From the NCBI GenBank assembly GCA_003551745.1, contig PUNI01000588.1:1-10824 (forward strand): a DNA stretch of 10,824 nt, read 5' to 3'. The translations under genes and the position numbers were made by a program. Below the pieces are notes generated by a model that was not told the DNA's origin, did not search any database, and saw only the letters and a list, made by a program, of their open reading frames with translations. The DNA is from Paracoccaceae bacterium (GTDB lineage Bacteria; Pseudomonadota; Alphaproteobacteria; Rhodobacterales; Rhodobacteraceae). This document shows, one piece after another, positions 1 through 6,319 of the stretch (position 1 is its first letter; the number at the start of each line of letters is the position of its first letter).

Positions 1-52
1 AATGCCTGTCGGCGTGAGGGGGATTGCCGTCGGCGACCAGCGAGGCGCTCGG

Positions 53-91
53 GTCATCGCGAGCCCCGACTTGTCGGGGCGTGGCGATCTC
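53..91. repeat. Palindromic repeat unit 1
   Basis: The unit opens with GTCATCGCGAG and closes with GGCGATCTC. It is centred on a perfect 8-bp inverted repeat, GCCCCGAC-TT-GTCGGGGC (63-80). The ends match, in opposite orientation, those of the two units that follow. This is the general form of dispersed GCAATGAC/GATTGC repeats seen in several uncultured bacterial lineages. That family link is from memory; the palindrome is directly visible. Confidence 0.6.
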
Positions 92-113
92 TGATGAGGG
101 CCTGCGGTGTTTC

Positions 114-141
114 GAGATTGCTGCGCTTCGCTCGCAACGAC
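114..141. repeat. Palindromic repeat unit 2 (short form)
   Basis: This short unit starts GAGATTGC and ends CTCGCAACGAC. It has the same outer ends as its neighbours (GATTGC and its degenerate complement) around a compact GCTTCGC core. It lacks the long GC palindrome of units 1 and 3 and may be an eroded or minimal copy. Confidence 0.5.
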
Positions 142-147
142 TTCGTC

Positions 148-191
148 GGATTGCTTCGCCGTCCCGACCCGTCGGGACTCCCCGCAATGAC
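148..191. repeat. Palindromic repeat unit 3
   Basis: The unit begins GGATTGCTTCG and ends CCCGCAATGAC. It encloses a perfect 8-bp inverted repeat, GTCCCGAC-CC-GTCGGGAC (161-178). The termini are near-complementary (GATTGC against GCAATG), so the whole unit could fold as one long hairpin. No gene is visible from 1 to 270, and bases 192-270 show nothing further. Confidence 0.6.
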
Positions 192-270
192 AGGTGGGAA
201 ATCCCGGCACCCTCGCAACCGCACACTAAGCCTCGTCGTATCCCTTAAGCTAATCGGTTACGATTGCCTC

Positions 271-462
271 TCATCTCCGGGTGCGCATCAGCTTTGCTAC
301 GCCGATGAATCCCAGGATAAAGCCCATCGTCGATGAGAGGGCCGCGAAAAAATTGAGCGCCAGGGTCGACTCCAGCACCCCGAGGACCATCAAGAACGGC
401 AGGACGGCCCCCAATAGGAGAAGGACAAGGGCCACGATTATCAGGCTATATGGATTCTGCAT
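271..462 (-). CDS. Small two-helix membrane protein, array copy 1
   Basis: This 63-residue hydrophobic protein has no function I recognise. It has two predicted membrane helices (about 7-27 and 36-56) joined by a short loop with the motif VLESTLALN, and a basic tail ending MRTRR. The positive-inside rule would place both ends in the cytoplasm. The ATG at 462 is preceded by GGAGGG (477-472) with a 9-base spacer, which is a convincing ribosome binding site. By hand count it is identical to array copy 2 at 33 of 63 positions and to copy 3 at 32 of 63, without gaps. It is the last gene of a same-strand array; each copy is separated by about 190-270 bases, so each may be transcribed on its own. 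A family with three copies in a row is more likely a real gene set than chance ORFs. Confidence 0.8.
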   Translation of the reverse strand: MQNPYSLIIVALVLLLLGAVLPFLMVLGVLESTLALNFFAALSSTMGFILGFIGVAKLMRTRR

Positions 463-490
463 CTCAACTCACCCTCCAGATTCGTCCCCA

Positions 491-519
491 ATCTTACATT
501 TTGTTGAGCCTCCGGGCAA
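491..519 (-). promoter_or_regulatory. Candidate promoter of array copy 1
   Basis: TTGCCC (519-514), 17 bases, then TAAGAT (496-491), four of six matches in each box. The -10 ends 29 bases before the ATG, close to the 31 bases seen for copy 2. This is weak taken alone; the shared geometry is the main support. Confidence 0.25.
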
Positions 520-647
520 ATCCGGCTTTGACAACACCGCCGCCGGGCTGTGTCATTACGCAGAGACCGGAGACGGCTACCGCCGATCGCACCAGGACAC
601 GCAACAACAGGGTAGGACCACGGCGGTGTACCCGCGGTCCGTCCCGA

Positions 648-839
648 TCACCGCCGACCGCGCATATTCTGCGATATGCCTACCAAACCGGTCATAAGGC
701 CGGCAGATGAGGACCCGGCCGCTACGAAATTCAGAAACAGGGTCGACTCAAGCACCTCGATGACCATCAGCACCGGCAGGATAACGCCAATGAGCATCAG
801 GACACCCGCCAGTATCACTAGCCTGAACTTATTTTCGAT
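648..839 (-). CDS. Small two-helix membrane protein, array copy 2, apparent AUC start
   Basis: This is the middle paralog of the array. From residue 1 (ATC at 839-837) to the stop it is exactly 63 residues and aligns end to end, without gaps, with copies 1 and 3. It has two hydrophobic helices, the conserved VLESTLFLN loop and the tail MRGRR. The position of the sister genes' ATG is occupied by ATC. GGAGGG (854-849) lies 9 bases upstream, the same motif and spacing as in copy 1, so I place the start there. The nearest in-frame ATG is at 878. It has no well-spaced ribosome binding site, would add 13 unconserved residues (MYNCRGVCGGDCN) and sits upstream of the best -10 box. Either AUC is used for rare non-AUG initiation, or the start codon has been lost recently and the gene is a silent copy. 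The coding frame is intact. Function is unknown. Confidence 0.65.
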   Translation of the reverse strand: MENKFRLVILAGVLMLIGVILPVLMVIEVLESTLFLNFVAAGSSSAGLMTGLVGISQNMRGRR

Positions 840-869
840 ATTGCAGTCCCCTCCGCAGACCCCGCGGCA

Positions 870-898
870 ATTGTACATCCCACCGAATGAACCCACAA
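870..898 (-). promoter_or_regulatory. Candidate promoter of array copy 2
   Basis: TTGTGG (898-893), a 17-base spacer, then TACAAT (875-870; five of six matches to TATAAT). Transcription would start near 863, just upstream of GGAGGG at 854-849. The ATG at 878 would then lie outside the transcript, which supports translation from the ATC at 839. The -35 box is poor. Confidence 0.35.
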
Positions 899-1104
899 GT
901 GGGCTGTAACAATCCGGTTGACGGAGTCCGGACCTGAGAATCCGGGTCCGTGACGCTAGCCTTCGAATGCGTCCTGCACGACGATGCACCCGCGCATTTC
1001 GAAACCCCTTGGGACGCCAGGCACCGGGTATCGGGGAGGATCAGCCATCCGGGACCCGTCGTCTGCCATTGTCCGCCGATCATGGAGGCGCCCACCTCCG
1101 CAAA

Positions 1105-1296
1105 TCACCTGCGGCTGCGCATGTGCTCCGCTATGCCGATGAACCCCAGGATGAGACCGGCAGTCGCACAGACGAACGCTACCGAGTTGAGCCAGAAGCT
1201 GGGTCTCAGCTGTTCTGTAAACATCAGAAAGGAGAGAACCGCGGCCGCGACCAGCAACACGCAGGCAACGATGATGAGCTTCGATGATACTCGCAT
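1105..1296 (-). CDS. Small two-helix membrane protein, array copy 3
   Basis: This is the third 63-residue paralog, the most diverged: 32 of 63 positions match copy 1. The fold outline is the same. A short N-terminus with basic residues is followed by helix 1 (about 6-26), a polar loop (EQLRPSFWLN, where the sisters have LESTLxLN), helix 2 (about 36-56) and the tail MRSRR. The reading frame is open upstream to 1368. I chose the ATG at 1296 because it gives the same 63-residue length as the sisters and has a purine-rich GAGAGA stretch upstream. The gene lies 156 bases downstream of the last ABC gene on the same strand, so read-through from that operon is possible. No function is known. Two-helix proteins of this size can be subunit stabilisers or stress peptides, but nothing here selects a role. 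Confidence 0.75.
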   Translation of the reverse strand: MRVSSKLIIVACVLLVAAAVLSFLMFTEQLRPSFWLNSVAFVCATAGLILGFIGIAEHMRSRR

Positions 1297-1452
1297 TCTG
1301 TAGTCTCTCTCATCCCCCCGCGACGTAGTTATCTGCGGTAGATGCTCCTGTTGCGGGTAACTGAACAACCGGTCCCTGCCGCAATACGGGCTACAGGCTC
1401 CTTATGGCATCTCCGCTTTTCGTGGGGCAATGAAACCGGGCTCTGCCGGTCG

Positions 1453-2520
1453 TTACTCCGTGCCCGGCGAACCGTTGTCTTTGTAGAGCCAGCACTCAAC
1501 GAAATGGCCGGGGATCGGTTCGAACTCCGGTGGTTCATCCACATCACATAGGCCTTCGATTATGTGGGGGCACCGTGGATGGAAACGGCAGCCGCTGGGG
1601 GGATGAATGAGGCTGGGCGGCTCCCCGGCGGGAATGTCTCTCATTTGTGCCACGTTTTCGGGTTCGGGGTCCGGTATGGCTCTAAGCAGTACCTGTGTGT
1701 AAGGGTGAAGCGTGTTATGCACGATCTCCTTACACTCCGCCTTTTCAACCAGCTTCCCGGCATACATAACGAAGGCACGCTCCGAGAAATAGCGTACAGA
1801 GGACAGGTCATGGGTAATATAGATCACGCCCAGTTGATGGGTCTTCTGAATCCTACTCATAAGCTCGAGGATCTCCACCCGTACGGAGGCGTCGAGCATA
1901 GATACCGGCTCATCGGCGGCAATCAACATGGGGTGCAGAAGCAGGGCTCTGGCAACCACCACTCGCTGCTGCTGACCTCCGGAGAGCATGTGGGGAAACT
2001 TGGGCAGGAACTCATCGACGGGGATCAACCTCACCTCCTCCAGCGATTCACGGATCCTTTGCTCGCGCTCCGCCTTGTTCACCTTGTTGATGATCAACGG
2101 TTCCATCAGAATGCGGCGGATGTTCATAAACGGGGCAAGCGCCCCATATGGGTCCTGCTGGACAAAACCGGTCTGCCACCGCAGCCAGGTCAGATCTCTT
2201 TCCATCTGTCCCCTGTCGCCGTTGAGCCTTCTTCCCGCGAAGAACATCTCTCCCCCTGTGGGCCGTGCCAATCCCAGGATCGTACGCAGGAGAGTCGTCT
2301 TCCCTGACCCGCTCTCACCCACGATGGTCACCGCCTCGCCGCGCTTGAGGTCGAAACTAACCCCGTCCACTGCCCGTACAAAGCCGACACTGATAAACCC
2401 CCAGCGCTTGAGCTCAAACCAGGTGCGCAAGTCCTTGACCGCGAGCAGAGTCCTGTCCTCAGTCTCCTCAACCATCAAGGATGGCATCGTCTTTGTCTTC
2501 ATCTGGTTACCCCTTCTCAT
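1453..2520 (-). CDS. Dpp/Opp-type ABC transporter ATP-binding protein (F subunit)
   Basis: This is the second ATPase of the importer, a cytoplasmic subunit of 355 residues, normal for the OppF/DppF family. Walker A is GESGSGKT (68-75), the Q-loop glutamine is within VQQDP (about 122), the signature is LSGGQ (179-183), Walker B is LIAADE (199-204) and the H-loop is THD (His237). The C-terminal oligopeptide-transporter domain has cysteines at 311, 317, 325 and 343, the pattern linked to an iron-sulfur site in some DppD/DppF proteins. The gene overlaps the D subunit by 14 bases. The ATG at 2520 has GAGGTG 8 bases upstream. An alternative ATG at 2502 with GAAGGGG 7 bases upstream would begin just after the D-subunit stop and remove six residues. 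Both starts are plausible. It is the last gene of the operon. Confidence 0.93.
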   Translation of the reverse strand: MRRGNQMKTKTMPSLMVEETEDRTLLAVKDLRTWFELKRWGFISVGFVRAVDGVSFDLKRGEAVTIVGESGSGKTTLLRTILGLARPTGGEMFFAGRRLNGDRGQMERDLTWLRWQTGFVQQDPYGALAPFMNIRRILMEPLIINKVNKAEREQRIRESLEEVRLIPVDEFLPKFPHMLSGGQQQRVVVARALLLHPMLIAADEPVSMLDASVRVEILELMSRIQKTHQLGVIYITHDLSSVRYFSERAFVMYAGKLVEKAECKEIVHNTLHPYTQVLLRAIPDPEPENVAQMRDIPAGEPPSLIHPPSGCRFHPRCPHIIEGLCDVDEPPEFEPIPGHFVECWLYKDNGSPGTE

Positions 2521-3529
2521 ATAGCCAGCACCTCACAGTCTCATCTCCATGCACGAAGAGGGGTGGATCCTCTGCACAGCGCTCGAATCGCTTGTGGCAA
2601 CGTTCAGCGAACCGGCAGCCGGCGGGCGGGTCAAACAGGCTCGGAGGCTGCCCCGGGATGAAGTCCAGCCGCTTGTCCTCGCGAAGGGTAGGCACGCTGG
2701 CCATGAGCTTCTCAGCGTAAGGATGGAGGGGTTCGCGATAGAACCGCTCGGCCTTGCTGTGCTCAACGATTTGTCCGGCGTACATACAGACGACCTCATC
2801 CGCCAACTCGCTGGAGGTGGCGATGTCGTGCGTGATGAGCATGAAGCTCTGGCCCAGCTCATGCTTGATCTTCTTGAGCGCGTTCATGATACCGGCCTGG
2901 GTAAGCACATCCAGCGCCGAAGTCGGCTCATCGAGGATGACAAGGGACGGGCTGGTTATCAGGGCCATGGCGATGATTACACGCTGGCGCATCCCGCCGG
3001 AGAGCTCGAAAGCATACCGGTTCATAAAATCCTGCGGCACGCCTACGACGCGAAATACGTCCCGGGCCCTGTCGTACGCCTCCTGCTTACCTGTCTTGTG
3101 GTTCAGCAACAATGGTTCAGCCACCTGAAACCCCACCTTAAGGACGGGGTTGAGGGCATTCATGGCGGCCTGCGAGACCATAGAGATCTCCCTCCACCGC
3201 ACCTCCCTGCGGAAGCGCTCGTCGCTGAATTTCATAATGTCCCTGCCATCCAGGAACACCCGGCCCCTGTATGTCTCGACGTTCCGCGGCAAGAGCCTCA
3301 GGATGGCCCGGGCCAGCGAAGTCTTGCCACAACCGGATTCCCCGAGGAGGGCAACGGTCCGCCCCCGGCCGAGCTCAAAGCTCGCGTCCGCCACCGCCTG
3401 CACCACACCGTAGCTGGCGCGGAAATAGAGGAATAGCTCCTCGACCTTGAGAATAGGACCGTCACCCCGTGTCAGGTCCTCTACCGTGTCAGTCGCCAGC
3501 TGGGCTCCTCGGCTGGTGCTTCTTGTCAC
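2507..3529 (-). CDS. Dpp/Opp-type ABC transporter ATP-binding protein (D subunit)
   Basis: This is the first ATPase of the importer, 340 residues and cytoplasmic. It would pair with the F subunit to drive transport. Walker A is GESGCGKT (63-70), the Q-loop glutamine is Gln120 followed by an AAMNALNP stretch typical of DppD/OppD, the signature is LSGGM (176-180), Walker B is LVILDE (196-201) and the H-loop is THD (His234). The C-terminal domain has cysteines at 305, 311, 318 and 334. The start is GTG at 3529, in a GTGA overlap with the end of permease C. GAGG lies 5 bases upstream, which indicates translational coupling. About 20 residues precede the family's usual beginning, so the true start could be later, but no better ribosome binding site was seen. 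The substrate cannot be inferred from the ATPase. Confidence 0.94.
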   Translation of the reverse strand: MTRSTSRGAQLATDTVEDLTRGDGPILKVEELFLYFRASYGVVQAVADASFELGRGRTVALLGESGCGKTSLARAILRLLPRNVETYRGRVFLDGRDIMKFSDERFRREVRWREISMVSQAAMNALNPVLKVGFQVAEPLLLNHKTGKQEAYDRARDVFRVVGVPQDFMNRYAFELSGGMRQRVIIAMALITSPSLVILDEPTSALDVLTQAGIMNALKKIKHELGQSFMLITHDIATSSELADEVVCMYAGQIVEHSKAERFYREPLHPYAEKLMASVPTLREDKRLDFIPGQPPSLFDPPAGCRFAERCHKRFERCAEDPPLFVHGDETVRCWLYEKG

Positions 3530-4899
3530 ACTGTCCTCAATTTCGGATTCACCACCCGATCAAGGGCAAAACCGACCATTGCGAAACCGAAGCCAATAAA
3601 CATGAGCAGCAGCGCCGGTTGGAGTATCCAGTAGTAGTGTCCCGTGATCAGGGCCCGTGTATTGTAGGCATCGTTCAACACCTTGCCCCAGGTGGGAAGG
3701 ACGGGGTCCCCCAATCCCAGCACCGCGAGTGTGGCCTCCAGGAACACGAAACTGGGGATTATAATGACAAACTGGGGAAGGAGTATGGGCATCATACGCG
3801 GCAGGAGATAGCGGAAGATGATGCGGAAGTTTCCCGCTCCGTAGGCCTGGCTCGCCTCTATGTATGGTAATTCCTTGGACTGGAGGAACATAGCCCGGTA
3901 CACCTTGTAGGAGGCACTGAACACATTCAGCGCTATTACAATTCCCAGTATCCTGTATATGCTCGGATCGTAAAGATGCGCGACCATGATCAGGACGGCC
4001 AGGTTGGGCAGGATCATGGTCAGCTCGGTGGCCTTTTGGAAGGCACCGTCGAGCTTACCGCCGAACCAGGTGCCGATGCCGGCAAGGATGAAGGTGCTGA
4101 CCTGCGCGCCAACCGCGGCCACGATCCCGAACATGAGTCCGATCGGCGCCCCCCAGAGCAGGGCCACACTGATGTCCCGCCGCCGGTGGTCGGTGCCGGC
4201 CCAACCGTGCACCTCGCCATAGACCCGCAATCTGATCTCTGACACCGAATCCCCCTCCGCCATCTCCGCCTGCACTATCAGCTCGTACCTACCCTGCATG
4301 GGCCCCCGGTCACGGTCGGTGATGTCCCTGGCAAACAGGCCCACGCGGGGAGACAGTGTGGGAGCCCTTTCCTCGGGGCGAGCCATATGTCCCAGCACCC
4401 GGCTTAGCTCACCGTCCTGGGATATATAGTAGACGGGGAAGCTATCTCTGTGCAGTATCTCCCGCGCCGGATGCAGCGCGATCACCTCCCCGTCCGGCTT
4501 CCTCCAGCTCACGGATACCAGTGGGCGCTGTGTCTCGTACGTCCACCTGTGCACCAGTGCGAGCTCGGTGGGGAAGCGATCATAGTGATACTCGAACGGG
4601 ACTAGGATCTCGACCAGTTTCATTCCGTCGCCGATCGGCTCCTCGGTGACGATCACACCTTCATCCTCAAGGGTTACAATGAAGGTCCGCGACAGTCTAT
4701 CGCTAGTGAACCAATCATACCATACCGGACCTGCGCGGTTCGGATTCTCGATGTGAACCTCGCCCGGTCGCCACAGTCGAATCGCCTCGCTATAGGGAAT
4801 GGCAATCACCGTGTAGATAGAGACGATCACAAAGATGGCCATGATAATCATCCCTGCAATCGCGGTCGGATAGCGGCGTAACTCCTTCAGGGCCTTCAT
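3526..4899 (-). CDS. Dpp/Opp-type ABC permease (C subunit) with large extracytoplasmic domain
   Basis: This 457-residue inner-membrane subunit is well above the ~300 usual for DppC/OppC. Helix 1 is at about 14-35. Roughly 200 polar residues (36-235), rich in alternating beta-like segments, then lead to the motif GWAGTDHRRRD (232-242), a variant of the family's HPLGTDxxGRD. Four or five further helices follow (about 247-270, 293-310, 313-335, 372-395 and 425-448). The cytoplasmic EAA loop that docks on the ATPase is clear: EASQAYGAGNFRI (348-360) followed by LLP (365-367). The extra segment lies outside the membrane and could contact the binding lipoprotein. The start overlaps permease B as ATGA, with GGAGGT 5 bases upstream. 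The family assignment is secure; the role of the insert is inferred. Confidence 0.92.
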   Translation of the reverse strand: MKALKELRRYPTAIAGMIIMAIFVIVSIYTVIAIPYSEAIRLWRPGEVHIENPNRAGPVWYDWFTSDRLSRTFIVTLEDEGVIVTEEPIGDGMKLVEILVPFEYHYDRFPTELALVHRWTYETQRPLVSVSWRKPDGEVIALHPAREILHRDSFPVYYISQDGELSRVLGHMARPEERAPTLSPRVGLFARDITDRDRGPMQGRYELIVQAEMAEGDSVSEIRLRVYGEVHGWAGTDHRRRDISVALLWGAPIGLMFGIVAAVGAQVSTFILAGIGTWFGGKLDGAFQKATELTMILPNLAVLIMVAHLYDPSIYRILGIVIALNVFSASYKVYRAMFLQSKELPYIEASQAYGAGNFRIIFRYLLPRMMPILLPQFVIIIPSFVFLEATLAVLGLGDPVLPTWGKVLNDAYNTRALITGHYYWILQPALLLMFIGFGFAMVGFALDRVVNPKLRTV

Positions 4900-5978
4900 T
4901 TCTGACCTCCACCGATGCTTACACGCACCCGCGGGTCGAGCGCGGCATAAGTGAACTCAAGCAGGAACACCGATACCGCCAGCAGGTAACCGTAGATCAC
5001 CACCACACCCACGATGACGGGCGTGTCGAAGTTCGTCAAGGCAGTGAAGAACGCCTGACCTATCCCGGGCCAGCGGAACACACTCTCCAGGACGATCATG
5101 CCCATCCAAACGGTGATGATCATGAGCACGAAACTCGTGATGATGGGCGGCAGGGTGGGGCGTAAGATATACCGCCTCTCGATCTCCCGGTCGGAAAGCC
5201 CCTTCGCCTTGGCCAGTTCCACGTATTCTTCGCTGGAGTAGATGAGGAAGAACGTGCGCGAGCTGTAGATGCTTGAGAAGACGGTGCCTATCACTATGGC
5301 CCCCACGGGCAGGATCATGTGTTTGGCCACGCTCAGGGCGTGTTCCAGGCTGCCTGATTCCAGCCCTGGGGCTGCCATCCGTCCCCAGGGCAGGATTTGC
5401 AGGACGGCGGCAAAGATCAGGAGAAGGAATATCCCATAAAACCAGCCCGGCGCCGCCGAGGTGGGGGCAAGGGCGATAATAGCCCGGTCCAGGCGGCTCC
5501 CATACCGTCGAGAAAGGACAAGAGCCATGAACAACCCCACGACAAACACGATGAGCTCGGCGGTCCCGATCAGAAGCAGCGTCGGCGGCAGGCGCTCGAG
5601 CAGGATCCGCGACACTTGCCGCGAACCATAGTCGCTCCGCATATACTCCGCGCGTCCGAGGTTCAGGCTCAGCGCGTTTGACAAGTACATCACACTGCGG
5701 ACGGGGAACGGCCGATGAAGCCCGGCCCGTATAATCGCCCGCTCCTGCATGTCCTGAAGCCGCCTGTGGTACTCGTCGGGAGGCAGCGGGTCCTCCTGCT
5801 GCATCGCCTCCAGCTTGATCTGTTCCTCGAACATGATCTGGCTCTTGCGAACCTCGTCCAGAGCGCCGCCCCAGTTGGCGATCACTATAGTAAGGTACAC
5901 CGCCAAGACCAGGGTCAGACCCAGGGAGACCGCCCTCACCAGTGCATACTTTCCCAGCCTATTGACGATCTCTTTCAT
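4896..5978 (-). CDS. Dpp/Opp-type ABC permease (B subunit)
   Basis: This 360-residue membrane subunit resembles DppB/OppB (usually 305-340). Helix 1 is at about 11-35. A charged, probably helical stretch (40-85) precedes the family segment RAGLHRPFPVRSVMYL (84-99) and the NLGRA motif (106-110). Core helices lie at about 131-155, 172-197, 219-240, 279-300 and 320-345. The EAA loop reads YVELAKAKGLSDREI (252-266), ending in LRPTLPP (272-278). The C-terminal DPRVR (348-352) is typical. The ATG has AGGAGG (5995-5990) 11 bases upstream. It is the first gene of the four-gene overlapping operon and is served by its own promoter at 6048-6076. Confidence 0.93.
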   Translation of the reverse strand: MKEIVNRLGKYALVRAVSLGLTLVLAVYLTIVIANWGGALDEVRKSQIMFEEQIKLEAMQQEDPLPPDEYHRRLQDMQERAIIRAGLHRPFPVRSVMYLSNALSLNLGRAEYMRSDYGSRQVSRILLERLPPTLLLIGTAELIVFVVGLFMALVLSRRYGSRLDRAIIALAPTSAAPGWFYGIFLLLIFAAVLQILPWGRMAAPGLESGSLEHALSVAKHMILPVGAIVIGTVFSSIYSSRTFFLIYSSEEYVELAKAKGLSDREIERRYILRPTLPPIITSFVLMIITVWMGMIVLESVFRWPGIGQAFFTALTNFDTPVIVGVVVIYGYLLAVSVFLLEFTYAALDPRVRVSIGGGQK

Positions 5979-6047
5979 TACCGGGCTAACCTCCTGTTGA
6001 ACTCCCGTTGCAGTAGTCTATGGTGTGCTCCCAGTATTGTTGGCGAT

Positions 6048-6076
6048 AATATAGCAGCCCCCCTGCGGGCTGTCAA
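6048..6076 (-). promoter_or_regulatory. Extended -10 promoter for the permease/ATPase operon, with palindromic spacer
   Basis: A perfect TTGACA (6076-6071) is followed by a 17-base spacer and TATATT (6053-6048), preceded by TGC to give an extended -10. Transcription would begin near 6041, about 63 bases before permease B. The spacer holds an inverted repeat, CAGCCC-N6-GGGCTG (6072-6055), running from the end of the -35 to the TG of the extended -10. A repressor bound there would block RNA polymerase. The promoter boxes are visible; the operator role is inferred. Confidence 0.7.
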
Positions 6077-6257
6077 ATTCTGCCCGCAACTATTCCACGG
6101 GTTCCCCGACACGCCCGCAATGCGAACTGCCTTGAACCTTGAATCAGCGCCGGCTCCCGCGCTGCACAGAGGTCGGGGCCACCTCCAGACCTCCTGGATT
6201 CGTCCGCCCGTAGTCCTGGTGTCCGCCCGGGAGCAATCACTACCAGGGCCATAATAG

Positions 6258-6289
6258 GGGACCGCTGCCGCCGAAGCGGCAGCGGTCCC
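6258..6289 (-). terminator. 14-bp UUCG-capped hairpin after the binding-protein gene
   Basis: Read on the minus strand this is a perfect 14-bp GC-rich stem closed by C(UUCG)G, one of the most stable RNA tetraloops. The orientation matters: only the minus transcript has UUCG, so the hairpin most likely works in the binding-protein mRNA. It begins 31 bases after the stop codon and is followed by CTATTATGG, a poor U-tract. It may terminate transcription or protect the 3' end, so that the binding protein is made in excess over the permeases. Confidence 0.65.
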
Positions 6290-6319
6290 TGCCAGGTTCA
6301 TCTACCTGACACGTCGAAC

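Noticed and set aside
53..191. Considered as a CRISPR array
   Set aside because: The units differ in orientation, length and sequence, there are no regular spacers, and no cas genes are present.
622..655. GGCGGTG/CACCGCC inverted repeat after array copy 2, considered as a terminator
   Set aside because: The arm overlaps the stop codon, the loop is 20 bases and no T-run follows on the minus strand.
929..950. CGGACC-N10-GGTCCG inverted repeat between array copies 2 and 3
   Set aside because: It is short, GC-rich and lies in a region full of similar chance arms, with no promoter or gene boundary at a meaningful distance.
1435..1450. ACCGG-N6-CCGGT hairpin just after the last ATPase gene, considered as an operon terminator
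   Set aside because: The stem is only 5 bp and is followed by TTCA rather than a T-run.
2549..3436. Long plus-strand ORF opposite the D-subunit ATPase
   Set aside because: It is an antisense shadow of a well-supported ATPase gene, with no protein-family features.
5978..6301. Minus-strand ORF between the binding-protein and permease genes, considered as a frameshifted continuation of the binding protein
   Set aside because: Its translation has no resemblance to the missing C-terminal lobe and it spans the UUCG hairpin and the promoter. The missing lobe is better explained by the N-terminal segment.
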